The notes under the pieces were generated by a model. The model made no database searches. It was not told where the DNA came from and saw only the letters and a program-made list of their open reading frames with translations. The position numbers and the translations under genes were made by a program. Shown one piece after another: positions 1 through 8,873 of a DNA stretch of 64,000 bases. Source of the DNA: Ruminococcus sp. UBA1394. Its GTDB lineage: Bacteria; Bacillota; Clostridia; Oscillospirales; Ruminococcaceae. The DNA is taken from positions 1 to 64,000 of the forward strand of contig DBQM01000015.1 of NCBI GenBank assembly GCA_002305725.1, written 5' to 3'. Positions within the stretch are counted from its first letter, which is position 1; every line of letters starts with the position of its first letter.

Positions 1-7
1 TTCTTGA

Positions 8-23
8 CATACGCCAGTATGCC
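8..23. repeat. Core fragment shared with the inverted-repeat element at 21577-21737
   Basis: The 16 bases CATACGCCAGTATGCC are an exact reverse complement of positions 21649-21664, the centre of an inverted-repeat element. Similarity continues weakly on both sides (AAAATTT on one side, TCAAGAA/GCAAAAA on the other). This looks like part of another copy of the element, cut by the window edge. The rest of 1-145 shows no gene or clear terminator. Confidence 0.5.
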
Positions 24-145
24 TTCGAAATTTTTATGCAATCTGACAAAAAATCTGACTGCGCATCTGTACGACAATAATTATGCGGTATTGCCTATAC
101 AATTTAATTTCAGTAAAATATATGCCGGATAATCACCAGAAATTC

Positions 146-2056
146 TCAGTCTACCCTGTTTGCTTTTCTTCTCACCTTGTTGTCATACATTTCCTTGTCG
201 GCAACGTCCATAATTTCTTTAAGCTGAGTTTCATCATCAACAAATCCGCAGTATACGCCAAGGCTTGCCTCAACCTTATACGGCTTGTCTGACGATTCAT
301 TATACCTTGCAAAAAAGCTGTTTATTGATTTTATGTATTTTGATATGATTTCGTCATCATAGTTTCCCGAACCGATAACAACAAATTCATCGCCGCCGGT
401 ACGGGCGCAGATTTCATTATTGATACAGCTTGTATTCAGCGCTCTTGCTGTAATCAGAATTGCATTGTCCCCCTCGCTGTGACCGTAGGTATCGTTTATC
501 ATTTTCAGACGGTCAAGGTCAGCGGCAAGAATGAACATCTTCTTTCTGTTCTTCTTTGCGTCATTGATTATTTCTTCCGAGAACTTGTCAAAGCCCTTGC
601 GGTTGAAAATACCGGTAAGCGCGTCACGAACAGAGGTCATAAAAAGACGCTGATTGATTGTTTTCAGATAATTCTGAACACGGATAAATTCCAGTGCATT
701 ATTAATATTCTTAGTCCATGAACGATATACTTTATCGTAGGTTTTCAGCTTGTTTCCGTAAGAAATGACTTCATAGCCAAAACAGCGGTCATTAAAATGT
801 ATCGGAGTAAAATAGAATGCCGTTGGTTCTTCCCTGTCCTCCCACAATGCCGGCAGCATAATGGATTTATCAAACTGAATATCTCCCTGTATACGAGTAT
901 CCACCTGTTTCCAGTGCTTTATAGTCATAACATCTGTATATCCACAGCGCAGATAGCTGTTGTCACGCAGTTCATCATCAGTCACTTCGTCCCAGTTATA
1001 GCAAAGACAAAGATAATAATTTTCAAGCCCGTCAATCAGATATGTATAATTATCAAGACAATTTATACATTCCTCAAGGTCAGATGTATTTGTAAGCGCC
1101 TCTGCCATATTGCTGGCTTCATATACTGATTCAAACTGCTGCTGATTTTTAAGCTCAGCCTTGCGCTTTGCCATGAGCTCCTTGCTGTCTTTACCGCAGC
1201 CGCAGCTCTGACCGGTTATTACATAGCCGATATCATGTGTACAAAGCTCACATTCCTCTCCGGTCATCAGTTTCCACAGTACACCCACAGTTCTTGCACC
1301 AAGTGCATGATTAGGAGCAGCATAGCTTGTAATTGAAGGGACGTTGTCAAGTGCCTCCTGCATAAAGTCATATCCGGATATTGCAATATCTCCCGGGACG
1401 TCAAAGCCGTTGTCAGTCAGTGTGTTGCAAAGATTTATAGCCATCCAGTCATTGGCACACACCACTACCTCAGGTCTTTCTATTTTTCCGTCAATTATTT
1501 CATGTGCAAGATTTTTGGCAGCCTCCTCCCAGAAATCGCCATAGCGTATGTAATCCTCTCTTATTTCAATGCCGTGCTTTCTGAGAGATTTTTTATATCC
1601 TTCCAGTCTGTCCCTTGACTGGACAAGACATTCATATCCTGTAAGACAGAAAATTTTTGTAAAGCCATGAACATCAATAAAATGGTCTACAAGTTTTTCA
1701 AATGCTTTGACGTCATCTGCAAGGACGCTCTCAAAACCGTCTTCCACAGTATCCATACAGACAACCGGTTTGCCGCATTCAGCAAGCTTTTTGTCAAGCA
1801 TGGCTTTAAATTTTTCTTTGTGTATAACCCCCGGTACATAGATAAAACCGTCAAAAAGTTCACAATTTATAAGTTCAAATATATTTTCTTCGCCTCGCTG
1901 GAAAGCTGTATCACTATCAACATTATGGAGCATACTGAAAACAGACACATCCATATCAAGAAAAAAAGCCTGTTCCAGTACTCCTTTAAGCATATTTGAC
2001 TGATAAGGGTCATGAACATCAAAGATAATCGCAGCTATGTGTTTTCTTTTTTTCAT
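146..2056 (-). CDS. Cytosolic LacI-type sensor domain fused to a GGDEF diguanylate cyclase
   Basis: The N-terminal ~290 residues resemble the sugar-binding domain of LacI/GalR regulators and periplasmic binding proteins (IIFDVHDPYQSNML start, VCANDWMAINLC and ISGYDF segments). It has neither the DNA-binding helix-turn-helix of LacI proteins nor a signal peptide or membrane segment, so it should be cytosolic. A middle region (about 300-480) of unknown fold follows, then a diguanylate cyclase domain with an intact GGDEF motif at about 554-558 (RTGGDEF), predicted to make cyclic di-GMP from GTP. The RxxD inhibitory site normally just upstream is absent (INNE instead), suggesting no product inhibition. 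An AAGGGTG ribosome site precedes the ATG. Inference: a small-molecule-responsive c-di-GMP synthase; the ligand is unknown. Confidence 0.82.
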   Translation of the reverse strand: MKKRKHIAAIIFDVHDPYQSNMLKGVLEQAFFLDMDVSVFSMLHNVDSDTAFQRGEENIFELINCELFDGFIYVPGVIHKEKFKAMLDKKLAECGKPVVCMDTVEDGFESVLADDVKAFEKLVDHFIDVHGFTKIFCLTGYECLVQSRDRLEGYKKSLRKHGIEIREDYIRYGDFWEEAAKNLAHEIIDGKIERPEVVVCANDWMAINLCNTLTDNGFDVPGDIAISGYDFMQEALDNVPSITSYAAPNHALGARTVGVLWKLMTGEECELCTHDIGYVITGQSCGCGKDSKELMAKRKAELKNQQQFESVYEASNMAEALTNTSDLEECINCLDNYTYLIDGLENYYLCLCYNWDEVTDDELRDNSYLRCGYTDVMTIKHWKQVDTRIQGDIQFDKSIMLPALWEDREEPTAFYFTPIHFNDRCFGYEVISYGNKLKTYDKVYRSWTKNINNALEFIRVQNYLKTINQRLFMTSVRDALTGIFNRKGFDKFSEEIINDAKKNRKKMFILAADLDRLKMINDTYGHSEGDNAILITARALNTSCINNEICARTGGDEFVVIGSGNYDDEIISKYIKSINSFFARYNESSDKPYKVEASLGVYCGFVDDETQLKEIMDVADKEMYDNKVRRKANRVD

Positions 2057-2501
2057 AATGCCTACACCCTTTTCTTTTTATTATTTTCTGATATATGTAA
2101 TATTATTGCCGCATGAGCGCTGCTCACAAAAAATTCAGTATATGTTTATTAAATATATCCCCAAAAATAGTTTATCAATAAATATTATACAATAATCAGT
2201 GAATAATTTCAATAGTTTTTTACATTTCTGAGTAAAATAATTTTTTTAAGTTATTTACATTTATTGAATATTTTTATTCTTTCCTTTCAAAAAAGCGAAA
2301 AATACATCGGGCAGATTTCCACGAAAAAGTCTGTAATTGTCCATATAATTAGTCTTTATTGACTTAATTTTACGGGTCTTTTAAAAAAATTAAAAAATAC
2401 GAAAAAATTTCATAAATAGCTTGATTTTTTTAATTATATGGGTTATAATGTGATTAAGTTAAAAAACAAAAACTATTTCTTTTCCTCTGGGAGCACTTAA
2501 A
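2057..2501. other. AT-rich intergenic region between divergent genes
   Basis: This 445-bp stretch has no credible reading frame. It contains the strong rightward promoter listed separately and a short palindrome (TGAGCGCTGCTCA) near 2113-2125 on the side of the GGDEF gene. Otherwise it is A/T tracts and I see nothing else in it. Confidence 0.6.
2421..2449 (+). promoter_or_regulatory. Sigma-A promoter of the YfhO-type gene
   Basis: TTGATT (2421-2426) and a perfect TATAAT (2444-2449) are separated by exactly 17 bp. Transcription would start about 45 bases before the coding start and probably also covers the AEC transporter gene behind it. Confidence 0.8.
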
Positions 2502-5171
2502 ATGCAGAAAATCAAAAGCAATTCCTTTATGCTTATTTCACCGTTACTGGTAATTTTTATTGTATCTTTAATTTATGCATTTTACGGTATCTTCCCTTTC
2601 GGCAGCAAAACTGTCGCATGGTGTGATTTAAAACAGCAGACTATTCCGCTGCTTATGGATCTGAAAGATATCCTTGACGGAAAATCAGATTTGTTCTACT
2701 CCGCCGCCTCTTGCGGAGGAATGAATTTCTGGGGTGTTTTTCTGTTTTTTCTTGCAAGCCCGTTTTATCTGACAGTTAAATTTGTTCAGAAACAGGATGT
2801 TATTTACCTTGTAAATATTCTTCTGGCTCTAAAGCTGGCTTTATGCGCATTTACGGCGACCCTTTATTTTTCTGTAAGCTTTGAAAGGCTTGCAAAAAAG
2901 TATACAGTATTATTCGGTCTGATATATGCTTTCTGCGGCTATGGACTGATGTATTATCAGACTCTTGTATGGCTTGATATAATGTATCTTTTTCCTTTGC
3001 TGGTATTATCTGTTGACAGGCTGTGCAAACGGAAAAAATGCACTTTTTTTATATTAATGCTTTGCTCCTGTATAACGGTAAACTATTATCTTTCTTTTAT
3101 GATAATAATTTATCTGATGATTTCAGTCCCGCTTTATATTGCTCTGAGATGCCGCAGTGAAGATAAGAGGACTGTTTCATTCAGGTTCATCATATCGTCC
3201 GCTGTTGCTGCTCTCATAACCGCACCTGTATGGGTATGTTCATTAATTCAGGTGAGAGCGTCTGCAAGAAGCATGAATAATCTGGCGAAATTAATTTATA
3301 ATTCGCCTTTTGAATCGCTTAAAGACAAGCTTTGTGTCCTGTGCACTGACGCTTTTATTTTTGCGGCACTGCTTTTGCTGATAAAAAGTCCGCTGCTGAA
3401 GAAAAAACGGGTAAGATATAATCTGATACTGCTTGTTTTTCTGATGATACCGGTTTTTATTGACCCGGTAAATAAAATGTGGCACGGCGGAGGATATCAG
3501 GGATTTCCTTTAAGATTCGGTTACATGATAGTTTTTACAATGCTTTCAGTTGTATCTGAAATTTTTGAATCCTTCCCTGAAAACCGAAAAACTCTTCCGC
3601 TGTACAGCACAGCTGCTTTTGCAGTAATGGCAATATTCTCTGCAGCTGCAATATATGTGACTGCTGACCGGCGGAAAACGCTGTCTTCCTATGTAACCTC
3701 TCTCTGGATTACAAACGGATTTTTCAGAACCATTTCAGGCTTGTTTATTTTTGCTTTCTCAGTATATATGCTTTTTTTCTTTCTGCTGAAAAAAAAGTGT
3801 ATAAGCAGCAATATATTCTTTGTGCTTGTTTCCGGAGTCTTTATTACAGAAATCTTCGTCAATATGTCCGTTTATGTCGGATATGCTTCATCAGAAGATA
3901 CGCTTTTTGACAAGACTATGGCGCTGGAAAACAAAATAGATGAGGAAGATTATTACAGAGTCAAAACTGAAAAAAAGTATATTCATGTAAACATGACAGG
4001 AGCACTCGGACTTAATTCATATGCTCACTATACCTCCCTTACTCCTGAGGATTATATGTTTGCTATGAAAAAAATGGGTTATTCATCTTACTGGATGGAA
4101 GTTGGTTCAAACGGCGGTACTGCAATGACTGACGCTTTGCTTGGAATAAAATATTCAATAGGCTCAGAATTTGATTTCAAGTCATATCAGAAAAAACTTG
4201 AAACAGATACCTCTCCTGGCATTGCGGAAAATCTTATCTGCGCCCCTGCCGGAATAATATCTGACGCAGACCCGTCGCTTTCACAGGAACTTGAATATAC
4301 AGACAGATTTGACGTACAGCGTCAGCTTGCGAAGCTTTATTTCGGAAACGACGATATGCTTGAAAAATATGATTTTTCAGCTGTATGGGACGGAAAATAT
4401 GAATACTCAGACGGTAAATATAATGTTACTGTTTCTGAGCCGGACATAAGCCGGTGCCGTATCATATACAATCTGAAAATTGACGGGCATAAAACCCTTT
4501 ACTTTGATTTGTTTGATGATCTGAACAATTATGTCAATGACCCGCTTTATGATTCCGTCAAGGTCAGCGTAAACGGCATTACTGTTTCAGAAAGTTATCC
4601 GGACAAAAAAAATAACGGTTTTCTTGAACTGGGCGAGTTTGAAAATGAGGACGCAGAAATAATAATCACCTTTTTAAAGGACGTTTCTGTTAAATCCTTC
4701 AGCGTTTTCGGAGTTGATATCGACAGACTTGAAAAAGAAGTCGCCGGTCTGAAAACTACAGAACCGGTTTTAAACGGAAATGAGATTACAGCAGAATGCA
4801 GTGCTGATAAAAACGAATATCTGTATCTTGCCGTTCCATGGGACAGCGGTTTCAATGCTTATCTGAACGGCAGTAAAACAACATTATTTAAAGTTAATGA
4901 CAGCTTCTGCGCTGTAAAGCTTAATGAGGGTCAGAACAGTGTAAAACTGGTTTTCTGTCCTGAGGGTTTCAAAGTTTCTTTGATACTCATGCTTTCAGGG
5001 CTGGTTTCAGCTGTTTTCATATGCCGGAAAAAACAGTTTTTTGATAACCGCAGGGCTGGTGCTGTTTCTGTTTCTTTGTGCAGATTTGCGGCAGCGTCTG
5101 TTGTTCTTCTCTTTTACATTGTTCCGGTCATAATTTATACAGCCGGTTTTATAATACGGCTTGGAGTGTGA
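2502..5171 (+). CDS. YfhO-family multi-pass membrane protein
   Basis: An 889-residue protein with many hydrophobic segments in the first ~470 residues (starting at FMLISPLLVIFIVSLIYA), a large hydrophilic region of about 350 residues that should face outside, and two more membrane segments near the C-terminus. Layout and the N-terminal pattern (FPFG...WCDL..Q..P, then FY...G.G..FWG) match YfhO-type proteins, a GT-C-like family linked in Bacillus to glycosylation of lipoteichoic acid. A role in decorating a cell-surface polymer is inference. The ATG follows a GGGAG ribosome site. The AEC transporter gene starts 7 bp after the stop, so the two are probably co-transcribed. Confidence 0.75.
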   Translation: MQKIKSNSFMLISPLLVIFIVSLIYAFYGIFPFGSKTVAWCDLKQQTIPLLMDLKDILDGKSDLFYSAASCGGMNFWGVFLFFLASPFYLTVKFVQKQDVIYLVNILLALKLALCAFTATLYFSVSFERLAKKYTVLFGLIYAFCGYGLMYYQTLVWLDIMYLFPLLVLSVDRLCKRKKCTFFILMLCSCITVNYYLSFMIIIYLMISVPLYIALRCRSEDKRTVSFRFIISSAVAALITAPVWVCSLIQVRASARSMNNLAKLIYNSPFESLKDKLCVLCTDAFIFAALLLLIKSPLLKKKRVRYNLILLVFLMIPVFIDPVNKMWHGGGYQGFPLRFGYMIVFTMLSVVSEIFESFPENRKTLPLYSTAAFAVMAIFSAAAIYVTADRRKTLSSYVTSLWITNGFFRTISGLFIFAFSVYMLFFFLLKKKCISSNIFFVLVSGVFITEIFVNMSVYVGYASSEDTLFDKTMALENKIDEEDYYRVKTEKKYIHVNMTGALGLNSYAHYTSLTPEDYMFAMKKMGYSSYWMEVGSNGGTAMTDALLGIKYSIGSEFDFKSYQKKLETDTSPGIAENLICAPAGIISDADPSLSQELEYTDRFDVQRQLAKLYFGNDDMLEKYDFSAVWDGKYEYSDGKYNVTVSEPDISRCRIIYNLKIDGHKTLYFDLFDDLNNYVNDPLYDSVKVSVNGITVSESYPDKKNNGFLELGEFENEDAEIIITFLKDVSVKSFSVFGVDIDRLEKEVAGLKTTEPVLNGNEITAECSADKNEYLYLAVPWDSGFNAYLNGSKTTLFKVNDSFCAVKLNEGQNSVKLVFCPEGFKVSLILMLSGLVSAVFICRKKQFFDNRRAGAVSVSLCRFAAASVVLLFYIVPVIIYTAGFIIRLGV

Positions 5172-5178
5172 TAATTTT

Positions 5179-6090
5179 TTGTCATCGGCAATACTCAATC
5201 AGGCAGTTATTATGCTGCTGCTTATCTTTGCGGGAATAGGATGCTACAAATCCGGCATCATATCCGAAAACGGTTCAAAGGAGCTTTCAAAGCTTGTTCT
5301 GACCGTTGTCAATCCCGTTGTTATTTTTACAGCTTATCAGAAAGAATTCAAAGCAGAACTGATGAAAGGCTTTGTCAGCGCACTTATTCTTTCTGTGATT
5401 GCATATATTATAGCCATTTCGGTTTCCTATCTGGTTGTCAGACGGAAAGAGGGCAGAGAAACAGATATTGAACGTTTCTCATGCATTTATTCCAACTGCG
5501 CTTTTATGGGAATACCGCTTGTACAGTCAATTATGGGTTACGAGGGGGTGTTTTATCTTACTGCTTTTGTGACTGTATTCAATATCCTTGTATGGACTCA
5601 TGGCGTTATTCAGATTTCGGGAGTCAAAAACTTTAAATCCATTGTTAAGGCTTTTACTTCACCATCAATTATTGCCGTTGCGGCAGGAATGATATGCTTT
5701 GTATTCAGACTTCGCCTGCCTGGCATAATTGCGGATTCATTTGATTTTATCGGCGCTATGAACACTCCGCTGGCTATGATTGTAGCCGGTGCGACAATTG
5801 CAAGAACAAATTTAATAAAGGCTCTTAAAAATCCGAGAATTTATTATGTGACAATACTTACGCTTATTGTCATACCTCTCTTGACAGTAACGGCGTTCAG
5901 GCTGATTCCTATGAACGAATCTTCTGAACTTGCAGTATTGGTTGCAATGTCTGCGCCGGCAGCGGCTATCTGCACTATGCAGTGTCTGAATTACGGCAGA
6001 AATTCACTTTATGCATCAGAAATTTTTGCTGTTACAACACTGCTCTCTACGCTGACCATGCCGCTTATGGTTTATATTTACAAGCTATAA
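5179..6090 (+). CDS. AEC-family (auxin efflux carrier type) permease
   Basis: About 303 residues, nearly all membrane segments, with the family start (SAILNQAVIMLLLIFAGIG) and conserved NCAFMGIPL and SAPAAAICTMQC segments. AEC members export or import small organic acids or amino acids; the substrate cannot be read from sequence. I chose the TTG at 5179 because GGAG lies 12 bases upstream and the protein then aligns with the usual family N-terminus. A TTG at 5161 would extend it by six residues and overlap the previous gene but has no ribosome site. The ROK-type regulator starts 25 bp downstream and may belong to the same operon. Confidence 0.78.
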   Translation: MSSAILNQAVIMLLLIFAGIGCYKSGIISENGSKELSKLVLTVVNPVVIFTAYQKEFKAELMKGFVSALILSVIAYIIAISVSYLVVRRKEGRETDIERFSCIYSNCAFMGIPLVQSIMGYEGVFYLTAFVTVFNILVWTHGVIQISGVKNFKSIVKAFTSPSIIAVAAGMICFVFRLRLPGIIADSFDFIGAMNTPLAMIVAGATIARTNLIKALKNPRIYYVTILTLIVIPLLTVTAFRLIPMNESSELAVLVAMSAPAAAICTMQCLNYGRNSLYASEIFAVTTLLSTLTMPLMVYIYKL

Positions 6091-6115
6091 TTTTTTAAAG
6101 GAAAGGTAAATAAAA

Positions 6116-7333
6116 ATGGAATATCAGGGAATAAGCAAACTCGATTTAAAAAGAAGAAACAGAATGCAGATTCTGAAAGTTATCAAGGAATGCGGACCTA
6201 TTTCAAGGGTTGATATTGCAGGTGCACTTGAGATCACAAGAGCAGCTGTTACCATCATTACCAATGAAATGATTGAAGAAGGCGTTCTCTATGAAGTTGG
6301 AGAGGCTCCGGTTTCTCTGGAAAATCTGCAGAAGGGCAGAAGAAAGATACTGATTGACATTAACCCTAATTACAAATTTGCACTTGGTGTTTCAATCAGC
6401 GAAAATGGTGTAAGCATTGGTCTTTCCAATCTTCTGCCGGAAGTTCTTGACAAGAATTCTATGAGCACGACTGATGAAACAAGCTATGAGGAGATAGTCG
6501 GTTTTATCATAAGCGAAACAAACCGTATGCTGCAGAACAGCTGTCTTGATTCTTCCAAGATTCTCGGCATGGGTATCAGCGTTCAGCCTGAATTATGGAG
6601 TAAAATGAAGGTTTACTTCAAGGACGGAAATCTTGATTTTACAAATCTTACTGAAACTTTTGAAAGCAAGCTTAATATACCTGTAATATGCATGAACTCA
6701 ATCAGTGCGCTGGCTCTTTCCAACCAGGAAAAGAATATTGCAGAACGTTTCGGAAATTACATCTTCCTCAAATTCGGCAAAAACATAAATATGTCCATAC
6801 TCCTCGAAAACGAAGTAATGCATGAGTATGTAAACCACACAAATCAGATTGAAAGAATAATCTGCAAGCCTAATGGTGCAAAGCTCAGCGGTTATCCGGA
6901 CGGCTCAGTCAAGGCTGAAATGACAAGAGATGCTGTTATTGCTAAATATGCGGCTGTACTTTCAAAGGAAGATACTCCTGTTTTCTGGGAGGCAACTGAG
7001 GGAAAGCCGGAAAACATCAACTACAAGACAATTACAATTTCCGCATCCAAGGGCGAAAAGAAAGTTCTTGCAGTTATGGACGATTTCCTTGAATGTCTTG
7101 CAATGCTTATCAACAACTTATCTGTGGCATTTTTTGCACGTTACATCGTTCTCCATGACTTCTTTATGAATGAATGGGTTTTCGACAGATTCAAGAAAAT
7201 TGTTGCTGATACCTGCGGTGAAGATATTGCCAGAAAAATCAGAGTCAGCCGTACAGAAAACAATCTTGAATTTTCAAGCGGATGTGCTATTTCAATTTAC
7301 GAATACTTTTACAAAAAGGGCGGCATCATTTAA
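6116..7333 (+). CDS. ROK-family transcriptional regulator with degenerate sugar-kinase fold
   Basis: Residues ~10-75 form a winged helix-turn-helix typical of NagC/XylR regulators (ISRVDIAGALEITRAAVTIITNEMIEEG). The remainder follows the ROK sugar-binding fold but is degenerate: the usual N-D of the catalytic loop reads MNSISALALSNQ, and the cysteine zinc motif of ROK proteins is absent. It is therefore probably a pure regulator that senses a sugar or derivative. Length (405) is normal. AAAGGAAAGG precedes the ATG. It follows the AEC transporter by 25 bp, making that transporter a possible target (inference). A shared bidirectional terminator follows. Confidence 0.78.
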   Translation: MEYQGISKLDLKRRNRMQILKVIKECGPISRVDIAGALEITRAAVTIITNEMIEEGVLYEVGEAPVSLENLQKGRRKILIDINPNYKFALGVSISENGVSIGLSNLLPEVLDKNSMSTTDETSYEEIVGFIISETNRMLQNSCLDSSKILGMGISVQPELWSKMKVYFKDGNLDFTNLTETFESKLNIPVICMNSISALALSNQEKNIAERFGNYIFLKFGKNINMSILLENEVMHEYVNHTNQIERIICKPNGAKLSGYPDGSVKAEMTRDAVIAKYAAVLSKEDTPVFWEATEGKPENINYKTITISASKGEKKVLAVMDDFLECLAMLINNLSVAFFARYIVLHDFFMNEWVFDRFKKIVADTCGEDIARKIRVSRTENNLEFSSGCAISIYEYFYKKGGII

Positions 7334-7355
7334 GAAACCGCACATAACAAAAACA

Positions 7356-7381
7356 GGGACGCATATTTTACTATGCGTCCC
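7356..7381. terminator. Bidirectional terminator between convergent genes
   Basis: GGGACGCATA and TATGCGTCCC form a perfect 10-bp stem with a 6-base loop, followed by TTTAATTTT on the plus strand and preceded by an A-rich tract that serves the minus strand. It lies between the converging ROK and symporter genes. Confidence 0.8.
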
Positions 7382-7388
7382 TTTAATT

Positions 7389-8750
7389 TTAAAGCGAAAT
7401 AAACAAAGATGATATCAGGATAATGACCATACAAACCGGACAGATATATTTTATCATTACACGGTAAAGTCCTTTTGATCTGAACTTTTCATTCAGCTCT
7501 ATCTCATCCTCAACAAATCTGGTTTTAACAACAAATCCGATAAGAATACAGGTAAGAAGTGCTACTATCGGCATCATAATATTGTTGCTTACAAAATCAA
7601 AGAAGTCCAGAAGCTGCATTTTGAATATTGTAAAATCAGACCATATACTATATCCGAAAACAGAAAGCAGTCCTAATCCAAATGAAAATGCAATTACGAT
7701 AAGGCAGCTTGTGAGTCTTTTTAAGCCGAAGCGCTCACATATAATAGAAACAACAGTTTCCATAAGAGAAATTGAAGATGTAAGAGCAGCAAGCGCAACA
7801 AGAATGAAAAATACTGTACCGACAATCTGACCGCCTGTCATTGACTCAAAAACATTCGGCAGCGTTACAAACATAAGTTTTGGTCCTGCATTCAGAGCAT
7901 CTCTGTTTCCGCCGGAAAAGACAAATACTGACGGTACGATTATAAGTCCGGAAAGAAAAGCAACTATCGTATCGAAAATTTCAATCTGTCTTACGGATGT
8001 TTCAATACTGTCGGTTTTTCTCATATACGAACCGTATGTAATCATGATACCCATTGCAAGAGACATTGAATAGAAAAGCTGTCCCATGGCCGCAATGACT
8101 GTTTTGATTGAAAATTCAGACAAATCCGGCTTTACATAATAAATAAGTCCGTCTATTGCGCCAGGCAGCGTCAGAGTATAAATTCCGATACCGACAATCA
8201 GCAGAAAAAGTACCGGCATTAATATTTTGCTGACTTTTTCAATGCCCTTCTGTACTCCAAGCATTACTACAGCTGCTGTCAGCACTATAAACACGGCAAA
8301 GAAAACTATCGGTGCAACCGGACTTGATATAAATCCGGTAAAAAAACAGCCGTCTCCTGCAGTTGCTTTTCCGTTGCCGGTTACAAATTCAGTAAGGTAT
8401 TTTAATACCCAGCCTCCGATAACACAGTAATACGGAAGAATTACAACTGGTATTGCCGCGGCAAGCCAGCCAAGCGGTGCAAAACGCTTATCCATTGCAG
8501 AATATGCACCGATTACGCTTTTACCTGTCTTTCTGCCGATTGCGATTTCAGTTATCATAAGTGCAAAGCCGAATGTTACGGCAAAAATCAGATAGACCAG
8601 TAAAAACATTCCTCCGCCGTATTTTGCGGCAAGATACGGAAAACGCCATATATTTCCAAGTCCTACAGCTGAACCGGCAGCGGCAAGAATAAAACCAAGC
8701 CTTGAACCAAATCCGCCTTTTGATTTTTCAGTAAGAGTCGTATTACTCAT
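7389..8750 (-). CDS. Sodium:neurotransmitter symporter (NSS) family transporter
   Basis: About 453 residues with roughly 11-12 membrane segments. The family signature is present near the N-terminus (GSRLGFILAAAGSAVGLGNI followed by WRFPYLAAKYGGG), which forms the Na+ and substrate sites in LeuT-like proteins. Bacterial members import amino acids with sodium; the substrate here is unknown. I take the ATG at 8750 (MSNTTL) because AAAGGA lies 12 bases upstream. The ATG at 8774 would place that ribosome site inside the gene and has none of its own. The gene is transcribed alone, divergent from the chemoreceptor-like gene. Confidence 0.85.
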   Translation of the reverse strand: MSNTTLTEKSKGGFGSRLGFILAAAGSAVGLGNIWRFPYLAAKYGGGMFLLVYLIFAVTFGFALMITEIAIGRKTGKSVIGAYSAMDKRFAPLGWLAAAIPVVILPYYCVIGGWVLKYLTEFVTGNGKATAGDGCFFTGFISSPVAPIVFFAVFIVLTAAVVMLGVQKGIEKVSKILMPVLFLLIVGIGIYTLTLPGAIDGLIYYVKPDLSEFSIKTVIAAMGQLFYSMSLAMGIMITYGSYMRKTDSIETSVRQIEIFDTIVAFLSGLIIVPSVFVFSGGNRDALNAGPKLMFVTLPNVFESMTGGQIVGTVFFILVALAALTSSISLMETVVSIICERFGLKRLTSCLIVIAFSFGLGLLSVFGYSIWSDFTIFKMQLLDFFDFVSNNIMMPIVALLTCILIGFVVKTRFVEDEIELNEKFRSKGLYRVMIKYICPVCMVIILISSLFISL

Positions 8751-8873
8751 TTTAATAATAATTCCTTTCTTCATATAATAAAATTTCGATATATAATAGT
8801 TTATTAAGTTTCTTCAGAATACATAATCATTTTTATTTTACTACACTTACTTCAAAATGTCAAGGAAAAGTCC

